This document shows positions 33,026 through 40,850 of a stretch of 41,024 bases of DNA, in pieces; the first letter of the stretch is position 1; every line of letters begins with the position of its first letter. Where the stretch lies: contig JAJFKL010000002.1 in assembly GCA_021773235.1 (NCBI GenBank), forward strand, positions 1 through 41,024. Direction: 5' to 3'. The notes beneath the pieces are model-generated. The model saw only the letters and a list, made by a program, of their open reading frames with translations, had not been told where the DNA came from and ran no database searches. The DNA is from Gammaproteobacteria bacterium (GTDB lineage: Bacteria; Pseudomonadota; Gammaproteobacteria; Eutrophobiales; Eutrophobiaceae). Made by a program: the position numbers and the translations under genes.

Positions 33026-34658
33026 TGCCTTGTCCTAAATCTGCTGCAGTCTTTGCTAGGCCTGCCATAGCAGGTGCAGCTTCTAACAACTGCTGCTGTT
33101 GTGCATCCTCTGACCGTTTTTCTCGAATTTTTTTAACGGTGTCTGCCGTGTTGGTCCATTCAGTAGGTGCACCATTTATGTCTTGTATAGCAGGCATAGC
33201 TTCATCAAAGTTGAACCAATCAAGAGGCTCTGGGTTTTGTGTTACATTAAAAAATTCTACTGCCATGTCTAGTGAGCGCATAAAACCTGAAGCATTCTCT
33301 GCTCGGGCCATGCGTGACATTGGAGAATCATACTCTACAACGAAACCTCCGCCTGATTCTATCAGCTCGCCTGGTATTTCAGGAAGCAAGCCCTGTCTTT
33401 CTAATAAATCTATTTCTCGCTCTATCATAGGTCCTAAGAACTCAGCCTGCAGTCTACCTGCAGTAGGCGCTATCAACATCCCTTTTTCCCTGGTCCTCTC
33501 TAAGACTTCCGTTGCTGTCATCTGAGGATTCTCAGTTAGAATCTGAAACAATGTTATTAAGAAAGCATCATTGATAACAGAGCGCTCATCATCCATTAAG
33601 TCTTTTCCTACAGCTATATTCCCTGTAGGTAAGGTATGTACGAGGGGTCTCCCTTGTGCATTGACCCCACCTGCATTGATAGCCCCATTTCGTAAAGAAA
33701 AAGAACCCACGAGGCCATCGTCGTGAGCTAAAAGAACCGGGTCTACTACGCGATGACCTTGCTTTATCACGGTCTTCTTTTCTTCGTTTAGAACTTTAAT
33801 AGCAGGTAGTACAAGCTGAGCTGGTCCCCTTCCGTATACTTCATTAGCATACTGTGCATACCTGGCCAGGCTGGTAGGAAAGGATTGATATCCTCCCTCT
33901 TGCAATTCTGTTTTTGTTTTTGTAAGAAAGTACAGTGACGCAAAGGGCATTCCCTTGCCATCTACTCTCCTGTTATCATAATCTTCTCGCGGGTACACTG
34001 CATGCACTACTTCATAATCGGTCTCTGCTTTTTGTGCATTTTTAATTTCGTCTGCTATCTCTTTCGGCACAGCATCACCAAACTGAGAAACTAATTGTTT
34101 AGGTTTTAATTTGAAGCAGCGATACATCGTATCTATTATCCCTTGATGATTCTCTGCAAAATATGTTTCACCTAAATGCAAGTTCTTATATCGCAGACCT
34201 TTCTGCCCACCACCTAGCTCATCAGTGAAAATGCAGCCATTACCATAAGCTCCGTAACTCGAATATACTTTTTGAATTTGTCCGACAAAGTTTGCTTTAG
34301 GACGATACCGGTGCTTAAATAATAACCGGTTAACTTTGTCCATGAATAATTTAACATTTCGGCTCTTTCTTAATTCATCGTTTTCTGGTGTTAGCCTGTG
34401 CCAGTTTTGTCCCTGTGGAGTCGCTAATGACTCCATGACAGAACCGAATCGATGTAAAGCTAGTGCGGCAGTAGCATCGTATATCTGCTCTGTATTTTTT
34501 CTTCCTTGGTTGAACGTGGAATTGTATCCGTTACTTTGGAACGTGGATACGTGAGCTGGTATTAAGCGAGCTGCAGCTTCTTCCCATTGGTTATCAAAAT
34601 TACCCCTGGCTGTGCGCAGGCTCTGTAGCCTTTGTGTATGAAATTGTATATCAGGCAT
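33018..34658 (-). CDS. Portal (head-tail connector) protein
   Basis: The N-terminal RGNFDNQWEEAAARLIP, then YDATAALALHRFGSVMESLATPQGQNWHRL, are characteristic of T7 gp8-type connectors. The 546 residues match the family. It should form the dodecameric ring for DNA entry and tail joining. Its start overlaps the previous stop by one base. Confidence 0.92.
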   Translation of the reverse strand: MPDIQFHTQRLQSLRTARGNFDNQWEEAAARLIPAHVSTFQSNGYNSTFNQGRKNTEQIYDATAALALHRFGSVMESLATPQGQNWHRLTPENDELRKSRNVKLFMDKVNRLLFKHRYRPKANFVGQIQKVYSSYGAYGNGCIFTDELGGGQKGLRYKNLHLGETYFAENHQGIIDTMYRCFKLKPKQLVSQFGDAVPKEIADEIKNAQKAETDYEVVHAVYPREDYDNRRVDGKGMPFASLYFLTKTKTELQEGGYQSFPTSLARYAQYANEVYGRGPAQLVLPAIKVLNEEKKTVIKQGHRVVDPVLLAHDDGLVGSFSLRNGAINAGGVNAQGRPLVHTLPTGNIAVGKDLMDDERSVINDAFLITLFQILTENPQMTATEVLERTREKGMLIAPTAGRLQAEFLGPMIEREIDLLERQGLLPEIPGELIESGGGFVVEYDSPMSRMARAENASGFMRSLDMAVEFFNVTQNPEPLDWFNFDEAMPAIQDINGAPTEWTNTADTVKKIREKRSEDAQQQQLLEAAPAMAGLAKTAADLGQGNE

Positions 34659-34903
34659 TATAGTAACGCACTACTTGCTCTGCCACCTAATAGTGAAACT
34701 TTATCAGTTGCTGCGCCTGAACTTATAACTCCTAACCGGTTTGATGCTCGCCTAGCAGCGTTTCGCTGTCCCGTCAAGGATTTAGAAAAGCGTTCCTCTT
34801 CCTGTTGCTCTCTTTCATAGGATGTTAATTGCCTTGGCTGGGCAGCAGGTGCCGGTGCCGCTTTGACCGGTGCCGGCGCAGGTGCTGGTTTAGGTGATGA
34901 CAT
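34658..34903 (-). CDS. Pro/Ala-rich small protein, 81 aa
   Basis: An N-terminal KPAPAPAPVKAAPAPAAQP stretch is followed by a charged helical segment (SYEREQQEEERFSKSL) and a short conserved-looking tail. Such linkers occur in small head proteins. It overlaps the portal start by one base. Function unknown. Confidence 0.62.
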   Translation of the reverse strand: MSSPKPAPAPAPVKAAPAPAAQPRQLTSYEREQQEEERFSKSLTGQRNAARRASNRLGVISSGAATDKVSLLGGRASSALL

Positions 34904-35098
34904 CTAGCTTGAACTCCTCAGTGCTTGGTGCCCTCTTCTTAATTGAACCACACCAGTTTCATTGTTTCTACATGAACATTGGTCCAGATGGACCTTTGCT
35001 TTTCTTACTTTATTTTCCAGAATCTCTTTATGGCATTTCTTATGATTTTCTTTTCTGGCGATAGAGCTACGTGTTTCTTCCTGTCCATTATCTGCCAT
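34904..35098 (-). CDS. Small basic hypothetical protein, 64 aa
   Basis: Lysine/arginine/histidine-rich, with one isolated cysteine and a CSC pair. It fits between neighbours with almost no spacing, which is the main support. No family is recognised. Confidence 0.55.
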   Translation of the reverse strand: MADNGQEETRSSIARKENHKKCHKEILENKVRKAKVHLDQCSCRNNETGVVQLRRGHQALRSSS

Positions 35099-35102
35099 GG
35101 TG

Positions 35103-35339
35103 TTACCCTAATAATCTTTTTGCTGCTTGTCTTTCTTGCCTATCCGTGAGAGCTAGCATGCCCCCGGCATGGATAGAACTTGAAGCTGATATCCGCCTTT
35201 GTGCATCTGTCGCTGCTTTCTGCCTGCGCTGTCTACTCTCATCATCATTTATGGGTGGCCTATAATCATCCTGCATTCGCTCCTGCTGTTGCGCTTGCTG
35301 AGGCGCAGGACTACTACCTCCCCCAAATAATTTAGACAT
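35103..35339 (-). CDS. Small hypothetical protein, 78 aa
   Basis: The SKLFGGGSSPAPQQAQQQ start is typical of small podovirus head-region proteins encoded beside the terminase. The rest is a charged glutamine/arginine-rich helix. The gene follows the large terminase by about 50 bases. No function known. Confidence 0.62.
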   Translation of the reverse strand: MSKLFGGGSSPAPQQAQQQERMQDDYRPPINDDESRQRRQKAATDAQRRISASSSIHAGGMLALTDRQERQAAKRLLG

Positions 35340-35388
35340 TCAGTTTAATCCACCATTTAAAAACCATATATCTCTGATTATATCATCT

Positions 35389-36981
35389 TTAGATACTACA
35401 CTCTCCTACGCCTTGTGCTATCGCTGGCTGACTTGCTACACTCCTGCCTGCTACCCGTTTCTTACGCCGTGGCACCTTCGGATAAAAAGTTAACGCAAGT
35501 GCATCGCCATCGTCCGGGCTAGGGATACCATCCTTGGCCATATCTTTTTTACTGGTTAATATCTTCTTACCGTCTTCTCTACCAAAATATTTCCACGTTC
35601 TTGCTGTTAAGTCATTGAATAACCTAAGAGCTGGGTCATCATCCTTCCCTGAATTTAATTTATATTGGCTTTTATCTTCTGCATCGATGCATCCCCCGGG
35701 TAACCAGTCGCGCATTGCGCCCCATAATTCTGTACCAAGCGTAGCGAATTCGCCTTCCTTGTCTTCAGCTGCTGTGCCCATCCAGACTTCAAACACTTTC
35801 ACTTTGCGCTTCTTCAGATTATCGATAACGCCGGTCCCCATGCCAGCATCGACTGCAATAGCATCTGGGTCATATTTATTTACTAAGCGCACAATGGTAT
35901 CCGCTATCTCGTTATTATCTTTGCCATTAAGAATCGTAGGTGGGATACTTCGTCCATCGCGCCCTTGCCTAAATCGTATTGCAGTTCTACCTCGTGGCGC
36001 TGGGTCGACTCCCATAATCAAAGGTTCTGTGTCATCAAAAGCATCTATCTTTCTATCCTGGGCTCCCCTCACAACCAGGTTGGATATGAACTGGTCCTCC
36101 GATGCTTCGGGGAATTGTCCATATACTTCGACCCGAGCTTCATCACTATCAGCTCCTTTCGTATCTATAATCTTCGTATAAATATTCTGGTCTGTCCCTT
36201 CTACTGTTCGCGCATCTATTTGTTTTGTCGTCCAATATTTCTTATACACTGCCTTATGAAACCTATCATAAAAAGCACCGGAATTACGCCGGGGGTTACT
36301 AAACGCTAACCAATATCGATAAGGGTTAATTTCTGTGAAGAAACCTTCTGTCACATCCCAGATAGCAGCGGGTATACCGCTTGATTCATCATACAGAACC
36401 ATTAATCCAAAAGAGTTATGCGTACCTGCAAATGCATCTGGGTTTTCCTCAGACCAGTTAATACCTGATATATTCCAGTACATTGGATTAATCTTCAGCT
36501 GGTCATTAACTAATTTTGATATCCAATCTTTCGGATATATCTTCATCGAATCAATTTCGAACCAGTGTGCATTAATGGCCATACCTACCCATCGTCCGAA
36601 TTCTGGAAAGGTTTTATTGCGCAGCTGGCTTTCTGTATTCGCAGTTACCAGTACGCTGGCTCCTATGTGACACGATACGTGCCAATGCGCTAACCAGCCG
36701 AACAATGCAGATTTTCCTATACCACGCCCAGATGCTATAGCCTCTTGAAAAACCTCAAGTAAATCCTCCCAATCGTTATCAAAGTTGAATTCATGCTGCT
36801 GTGTGTGGTCTCGAACTTCTTCTAGCACTTCGCGCTGCCAGGTGCGGGGCCCTTTTATCTTAGCAAGCGGTGTGCCTTCTTCCCCCCAGGGGTATGCATA
36901 AAGCACAAAGGCTAATGGGTCATTTGCAAAGCTAACTAAATCCGCTATGAGTTCTAATTCTTGTTCCGTTTTATATTGCAT
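35389..36981 (-). CDS. terL: Terminase large subunit
   Basis: The ATPase has GRGIGKS (residues 85-91, Walker A) and LMVLYDE (D198, E199, Walker B). The RNase H-like nuclease has GVDPAPRG (D326), AVDAGMGTG (D378) and PDDGDALAL near 495. The 530 residues match podovirus TerL. It pumps DNA into the prohead and cuts it. A 204-bp gap separates it from the small subunit. Confidence 0.94.
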   Translation of the reverse strand: MQYKTEQELELIADLVSFANDPLAFVLYAYPWGEEGTPLAKIKGPRTWQREVLEEVRDHTQQHEFNFDNDWEDLLEVFQEAIASGRGIGKSALFGWLAHWHVSCHIGASVLVTANTESQLRNKTFPEFGRWVGMAINAHWFEIDSMKIYPKDWISKLVNDQLKINPMYWNISGINWSEENPDAFAGTHNSFGLMVLYDESSGIPAAIWDVTEGFFTEINPYRYWLAFSNPRRNSGAFYDRFHKAVYKKYWTTKQIDARTVEGTDQNIYTKIIDTKGADSDEARVEVYGQFPEASEDQFISNLVVRGAQDRKIDAFDDTEPLIMGVDPAPRGRTAIRFRQGRDGRSIPPTILNGKDNNEIADTIVRLVNKYDPDAIAVDAGMGTGVIDNLKKRKVKVFEVWMGTAAEDKEGEFATLGTELWGAMRDWLPGGCIDAEDKSQYKLNSGKDDDPALRLFNDLTARTWKYFGREDGKKILTSKKDMAKDGIPSPDDGDALALTFYPKVPRRKKRVAGRSVASQPAIAQGVGECSI

Positions 36982-37185
36982 ATTGTATCCTGTAATGTGC
37001 TTTAAGTACTATGGTATTAGTATCTGGTAATTTTTTCTGCATATAAAAAATCTTGTGTCCAGTTCCAGACTACAATCATCGCTATCACTGGGGGCGAGCT
37101 GCTTTGGGGGTGGGGTGCCGGGTAGCCCCCCTATAAGTATTTGTTTTTCCTGCGCGTCCATAAAAATAATATGCGAGCGCTAGCA
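36982..37185. other. 204-bp gap between terminase genes (packaging-site candidate)
   Basis: No gene is seen here. The gap holds the G-rich tract (37090-37122), a C-run directly after it and one arm of the inverted repeat at 37176. Small-subunit binding sites often lie in or near these genes, so this is the likeliest place for a cos or pac signal, though no sequence proves it. Confidence 0.45.
37090..37122 (+). other. G-rich tract, possible quadruplex
   Basis: Four G-runs, GGGGG, GGGGG, GGGG and GGG, are spaced by 11, 1 and 4 bases on the plus strand, in an otherwise AT-leaning gap between the terminase genes. It could form a G-quadruplex or be part of a packaging site. A long loop makes the quadruplex uncertain. 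Confidence 0.5.
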
Positions 37186-37207
37186 TTATAGTAAGTCTGC
37201 TAGCGCT
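37176..37207. repeat. 10-bp inverted repeat at the end of the small terminase gene
   Basis: AGCGCTAGCA at 37176-37185 and TGCTAGCGCT at 37198-37207 are perfect complements around a 12-base loop holding the gene's stop codon. On the minus strand an AT-rich stretch follows, so weak termination is possible. The nine-base core AGCGCTAGC occurs again at 39197. Confidence 0.75.
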
Positions 37208-37716
37208 AAGTTATTGATTGTTGTAGTGTCAACTGATTCCTTATCAGTGAACACACCGTTACTATCTTGTTTTAATTCAATAGGTTGCATCCTTTGTTTA
37301 ACCCTATCTCTAGCCATATCTAGCGCTTGCCTCATATCTAGCGTTCTGATAGTCACATCAATACGCTTACCATACAATCCCGGCCATCTTAGCTCTAAAT
37401 AGGTCCTTAATGCTTCAATCTTGACGCGCGCTCGTGCTGCGTCCATTTCTTTATAAGGAACTGTCTTTATCTCTTCTAACACCATAATAGAGGCGGACTG
37501 CATAGCCTCTTCTATCTCTGATTTAAACTTGGCATCATCTAAGCATATATTCCTTAGTGTATTAACACTTATTTTTAATTCCTTGGCTATTTCCTTGTAT
37601 ATTTTACCTGTAGCGGCCAATTCCATGGCTTTATCATGTATCTCTTGGGCTCTGGGAATCAAATATCTTTCACTTATTCGCTCTTTTTTCTTGACATACT
37701 TAGATATCTCAGCCAT
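37186..37716 (-). CDS. Terminase small subunit-like DNA-packaging protein
   Basis: Residues 28-65 (ATGKIYKEIAKELKISVNTLRNI) form a helix-turn-helix seen in small terminases. A helical oligomerisation region with ARARVKIEALRTYLELRWPGLYGKR follows, a common feature of such proteins. It lies first in the leftward late arm, just before the large subunit. It should recognise the packaging start site. At 176 residues it fits. Confidence 0.82.
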   Translation of the reverse strand: MAEISKYVKKKERISERYLIPRAQEIHDKAMELAATGKIYKEIAKELKISVNTLRNICLDDAKFKSEIEEAMQSASIMVLEEIKTVPYKEMDAARARVKIEALRTYLELRWPGLYGKRIDVTIRTLDMRQALDMARDRVKQRMQPIELKQDSNGVFTDKESVDTTTINNLALADLL

Positions 37717-37719
37717 TAT
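37691..37719 (+). promoter_or_regulatory. Candidate rightward sigma70 promoter at the divergent point
   Basis: TTGACA and CATTAT are separated by 17 bases; the -10 matches consensus at four of six. It lies within the 5' end of the leftward terminase gene and would start near 37726, driving the small genes from 37756. No strong leftward promoter is obvious in the same gap. Confidence 0.55.
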
Positions 37720-37755
37720 TCTTACACCGTTTAATTTTCTTATGAGGTTAATACA

Positions 37756-37854
37756 ATGATAACACGCTCAAACAATCCCATTATTGAGACAAGTCTAGCT
37801 ATTTTAGATATTTATATATGGCTTGTCTTTGTCGGCACTGCTCTAGTGTCATGA
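37756..37854 (+). CDS. Very small membrane protein, 32 aa
   Basis: GAGG lies nine bases before ATG. Hydrophobic residues 14-31 (LAILDIYIWLVFVGTAL) could span the membrane. It overlaps the next small gene by four bases (ATGA). The tight coupling supports it. Confidence 0.5.
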   Translation: MITRSNNPIIETSLAILDIYIWLVFVGTALVS

Positions 37855-37967
37855 ATCAGTTACTTTTAGATATAACATTTATTGCTTGTTATATCGTGCC
37901 ATTATCATGGCTTATCGTTATAATTGGCTTTTCTTTACATTCAATCTATAAATCAATTAGAGGTTAA
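37851..37967 (+). CDS. Very small membrane protein, 38 aa
   Basis: Nearly all of residues 3-32 are hydrophobic, with a basic tail (KSIRG), predicting one or two membrane passes with the end in the cytoplasm. It starts within the previous stop and ends five bases before the next gene. Function is unknown. Confidence 0.5.
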   Translation: MNQLLLDITFIACYIVPLSWLIVIIGFSLHSIYKSIRG

Positions 37968-37971
37968 TATC

Positions 37972-38475
37972 ATGCACAATACAATCACTTATCCAGATAA
38001 ATCATGTCAACCTAGATGCTACATTGTAGCTCTAAATCTAGTATCTGAAAAAGCAGAGTTAACATTTTTAGATGCACTAGGCTTATCCTATAAACCTGTT
38101 GAAGGTCGTCACAATAACGAAAAAGAGAGAGCATATCTAATTGTTTTAGATGATTGCAGAGAATTTACTAAAAGTCCGGACCATTCAATCATAAACCACA
38201 TTACAAAAACATGCGGCCAAGAATGCGCCCTGTATTTAGACAATCAAAGGCAAGCTTACTTCTTGTATCCAGATGGCAGACTAGAATTGCAAGGTACTTT
38301 TAAAACAACATCGAAACAATTTGCACTCTCTGAAATTGGTTACACTTTCGACGCTAGCACCGGCTTATATTACATTATTTCACCTGTTAGCACTAAAAAT
38401 AATATTGTCAATCCTGCTTTACATGGTCAATACTGCCATTGTGATGATTGCATCGAAGAGAAGACCAACTTTTAA
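37972..38475 (+). CDS. Hypothetical protein, 167 aa
   Basis: I use the ATG at 37972, preceded by GAGG; an upstream frame start at 37924 would overlap the small gene. The protein contains several cysteines, including CHCDDC near the C-terminus, possibly a metal site, and KCQPRCY-like pairs at the N-terminus. No family is recognised. Confidence 0.65.
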   Translation: MHNTITYPDKSCQPRCYIVALNLVSEKAELTFLDALGLSYKPVEGRHNNEKERAYLIVLDDCREFTKSPDHSIINHITKTCGQECALYLDNQRQAYFLYPDGRLELQGTFKTTSKQFALSEIGYTFDASTGLYYIISPVSTKNNIVNPALHGQYCHCDDCIEEKTNF

Positions 38476-38477
38476 TT

Positions 38478-39089
38478 ATGTTTAAGGACCATAACAAAGC
38501 TTTAAATACTTTCATTCAGGCCAGTCCGGATAATCTTTTCCGGGCTGGCCTTTTTGTCATCTCATCAATAAGACAGCCCTTAAGCACTCTCGAAAATCAG
38601 CTAGCAGATATCTATATCAATAAAGAAAATTCAAAGCATCTATGGGGTTTTAAATATCAAAGCTACCTTGATTTAGTAGAACATAAACAATTTTTATATG
38701 ATGAGCTATTGAAATTATACCATTCTGATTTAGATAATTATCTGGATAATGCACTGGTTTTAATAGCTGATAATATAACCGGCCTCGGATTAGTCAAAGC
38801 AGGCTTTTTAATTCAATTAGCTTTCGGAGAAATAGGATGTATTGATTCCAGAAATAAGGAGCAATTCGGCATAACTCGCAATACTTTGCGCTATGCTAAA
38901 AACACGAGTTTAGATATCAGACTAAACAAAGCATTCAAATATCGAAAATTGAGTGCCTCAATTGGTCCCTGCTCTTTCCTTTGGGATAACTGGTGCACTG
39001 AATTAGCTTTAAGCAGTCCTGAGACTTATATCAACGGGCACGAGGTTAGCAAGTCGCACCTTGACATAATACAGGGGATAAAAATATAA
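38478..39089 (+). CDS. Hypothetical helical protein, possible helix-hairpin-helix
   Basis: The ATG at 38478 is the first in frame; a TTG at 38448 is less likely. The 203-residue product is helical with GLGLVKAGFLIQLAFGE (about residues 99-115), which resembles a helix-hairpin-helix of DNA glycosylase-like proteins, followed by IGCIDSRN. Similar sequences occur in other phages without known function. An intrinsic terminator lies within its first 26 codons, so expression may depend on translation or antitermination. Fold and function are tentative. Confidence 0.65.
   Translation: MFKDHNKALNTFIQASPDNLFRAGLFVISSIRQPLSTLENQLADIYINKENSKHLWGFKYQSYLDLVEHKQFLYDELLKLYHSDLDNYLDNALVLIADNITGLGLVKAGFLIQLAFGEIGCIDSRNKEQFGITRNTLRYAKNTSLDIRLNKAFKYRKLSASIGPCSFLWDNWCTELALSSPETYINGHEVSKSHLDIIQGIKI
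38519..38555 (+). terminator. Intrinsic terminator inside the 5' end of the 38478 gene
   Basis: GGCCAGTCCGGA and TCCGGGCTGGCC form a 12-pair stem with one G-U wobble, an eight-base loop and then TTTTT. It lies 41 bases after the ATG in the same direction. It terminates the upstream accessory operon or acts as an attenuator. Confidence 0.88.
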
Positions 39090-39110
39090 CTAGCCATTAA
39101 TAAAAATAGG

Positions 39111-39258
39111 GGGCATCTTTTTTGTTTTAGTCCAGCGGCTCTATGGATGATTGTATATATATTAAGATATATATACAAATAATCCCAAATGAGAGCAGCG
39201 CTAGCCCCTGACGGGGCGCTCGTGGACTGAAAAACAGCAAAAAAGACTGAATGCCGGG
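39111..39258. ncRNA. Structured non-coding element, possible three-way junction RNA or origin
   Basis: An outer imperfect stem pairs 39116-39134 with 39223-39246 (AGTCCA/TGGACT core, plus T- and A-runs). Inside are an AT-rich stem (39145-39162 with 39167-39185, including a perfect 12-pair part and a TAAG loop) and a GC stem (AGCGC at 39197 with GCGCT at 39216, plus CCC/GGG). This gives a cloverleaf-like fold in a 286-base gene-free gap. It could be a structured RNA or a cruciform replication element; strand is undecided. Confidence 0.6.
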
Positions 39259-39300
39259 GTCTAGGTATATTATAGATAGAAAATTAAAATGAAATAATGC

Positions 39301-39329
39301 TTGACATCGGGGCGCATTTTTCTTACTAT
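39301..39329 (+). promoter_or_regulatory. Sigma70 promoter
   Basis: TTGACA and TACTAT are separated by exactly 17 bases, with a GGGGCGC within the spacer that could bind a regulator. It should start near 39336 and drive the genes from 39376. Confidence 0.78.
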
Positions 39330-39375
39330 CATTAATAATAGATAGAAAGCAACTAAAACGGGGGCTCGAAGCAAA

Positions 39376-39660
39376 ATGACAACTGAAGCGGAAAATATAG
39401 AAACTACCATTATTCAGGGCGATTTTCCTTTTGAGGAAATAAGAAAGCCGAGCGGCGATTATTTTGATACAATCGCTGAAGCTCAGGCCGCTGGATTTGA
39501 TTTAAATCAAATATGGTCTGTAGTCTGCGATGAGCAGTACACTATAGGGCCACCTCATCACTGGATTAATTTACTAGGCTATATTGCGACAAATGAAACA
39601 CATGACAATAACACCTATTATGAAGAAATAATTTATGATGAAGACGGAGAACTAATATAA
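39376..39660 (+). CDS. Small acidic hypothetical protein, 94 aa
   Basis: It is strongly acidic, with many Asp/Glu and few Lys/Arg, the first gene from the promoter at 39301. Such acidic early proteins can inhibit host enzymes by mimicking DNA, but this is only a composition-based idea. It contains an IWSVVCDEQYTIGPPHHWINL segment and no known motif. The stop overlaps the next ATG. Confidence 0.65.
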   Translation: MTTEAENIETTIIQGDFPFEEIRKPSGDYFDTIAEAQAAGFDLNQIWSVVCDEQYTIGPPHHWINLLGYIATNETHDNNTYYEEIIYDEDGELI

Positions 39661-39806
39661 TGAAAACAGAACCCTGCACTAGCGCCAATCAGATAACCTA
39701 TTTATATTTTTGCACTTTAAAAGGATTGGCCCATCCCTGCTGCAGAAAAGTGCATAGGCATAACGGGGCGCACGTATATTACACTTACCACTATTTGAGG
39801 TATTAA
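39660..39806 (+). CDS. Small Cys/His/Tyr-rich protein, 48 aa
   Basis: The start lies on the last base of the previous stop (TAATG). The 48 residues include four cysteines and five histidines, so metal binding is possible. The family is unknown; support comes from the tight fit between neighbours. Confidence 0.45.
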   Translation: MKTEPCTSANQITYLYFCTLKGLAHPCCRKVHRHNGAHVYYTYHYLRY

Positions 39807-39810
39807 TATA

Positions 39811-40251
39811 ATGAGCTATCACACATCAAAAAATGAATCGATAAATCAGCATGAGGTAGAAGGCGAGCAAATAATCTCTTATTGCGATTATTCGAGGACG
39901 CTGCGCCAATTGCCTGAAAACTACTGCTTAGCGGCATACAGTAACAATGGAGGTTGGGTACTAGCACCGGATTTAGCAGCCAATCCTTATTTAGTGGCAA
40001 GAGTGGCACAAGAGCTCCAAAACTTCGATTCTAAGTACTGCGATAATGGCCTTAAGCTTTTATCACGAGTAACACCAAATGCTGAATTTAGGACCCTAGA
40101 AGAGAAATTATTGCTATTATATACTGGTGGTGAAAAGATAAGAGCGCTTAAAGCTTATCGACAGATAACACTCTGTTCACTTAATGAAGCCAAATTATAT
40201 TTCGAGGATAAAATCAATGTTAAATCAAGAAGACGCGAAACAATTAATTAA
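39811..40251 (+). CDS. Protein with ribosomal L7/L12 C-terminal-like domain
   Basis: The C-terminal EKLLLLYTGGEKIRALKAYRQ...SLNEAKLYFED (about 103-138) closely follows the L7/L12 C-terminal pattern GxKIxAIKxYRExTxxxLxEAK. The N-terminal 100 residues are unrecognised. L7/L12 CTD binds translation factors, so a host-translation role is possible, yet the fold is also reused elsewhere. It overlaps the next gene. Confidence 0.72.
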   Translation: MSYHTSKNESINQHEVEGEQIISYCDYSRTLRQLPENYCLAAYSNNGGWVLAPDLAANPYLVARVAQELQNFDSKYCDNGLKLLSRVTPNAEFRTLEEKLLLLYTGGEKIRALKAYRQITLCSLNEAKLYFEDKINVKSRRRETIN

Positions 40252-40654
40252 CGTAAAAGTTAATGTATGGGTTCCTGAAGGTGCCACTCATTTTTCGGAA
40301 AGCATAACCGATGACCCTGTGTTTTATAAAACCAAGGATACGGGGTGTGGGTATAACCAATGGCTCTACTATGAAGGTGGAAAAGGCTGGTTATTGAGTG
40401 GAATTAAAGAGCCATGGTGTGCGAGGCCTATAGAAGACGTAAAGACCGGCGCAGAGGTGCTGACCGATATCACCGCTGATTCTACTGTAAAAGGTGACGG
40501 ATTAGCCGGGTACGTGGGCACAAAGCTTATATTCCATGGTATCCCGTTTAAATATAGCATTCTGCCTAATTTCCTTCACACGTTTCAGGTAGCACCGGGG
40601 GACCGGGACAGATTGCATGCTATAGTCGCAGACGTTGAAGCAATCAAATTTTAA
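40217..40654 (+). CDS. Hypothetical protein, 145 aa
   Basis: I use the ATG at 40217 (GAGGA about eight bases before) inside the end of the previous gene; an upstream frame opens at 40184. The N-terminal WVPEGATHF...WLYYEGGKGWLL region resembles short aromatic-rich domains in other phage proteins of unknown function. The rest is unrecognised. Confidence 0.65.
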   Translation: MLNQEDAKQLINVKVNVWVPEGATHFSESITDDPVFYKTKDTGCGYNQWLYYEGGKGWLLSGIKEPWCARPIEDVKTGAEVLTDITADSTVKGDGLAGYVGTKLIFHGIPFKYSILPNFLHTFQVAPGDRDRLHAIVADVEAIKF

Positions 40655-40660
40655 AACTTG

Positions 40661-40689
40661 TTGACAAATAAAATCAATAAGAGTATGGT
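40661..40689 (+). promoter_or_regulatory. Sigma70 promoter of the early arm
   Basis: TTGACA and TATGGT are separated by 17 bases. It lies seven bases after the previous stop. It should drive the 42-aa protein and, across the join, the pentapeptide-repeat gene and early operon. Confidence 0.7.
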
Positions 40690-40720
40690 ATTTAAATATA
40701 ATTAGAGGAGTAGGTATAAT

Positions 40721-40849
40721 ATGACTACAGAACAGAGAAAATCAAAATATGCCGCTAAGGTAAAAAGCGGGAAGCAATTATACGGTACCGGACATTGGCA
40801 GACTGGATGCTGCGGACACCGGAATCCACCAACGCAGAGGAATAGATGA
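40721..40849 (+). CDS. Small basic protein, 42 aa
   Basis: An AGAGGAGTAGG site precedes ATG. The basic product has a GTGHWQTGCCGHRN segment with two cysteines and two histidines. It is the first gene from the 40661 promoter and ends one base before the pentapeptide-repeat gene. Function unknown. Confidence 0.6.
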   Translation: MTTEQRKSKYAAKVKSGKQLYGTGHWQTGCCGHRNPPTQRNR

Positions 40850-40850
40850 T

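Noticed and set aside
39111..39258. tRNA or tmRNA gene
   Set aside because: Stem lengths and loops do not fit tRNA; no anticodon loop or CCA-like end is apparent.
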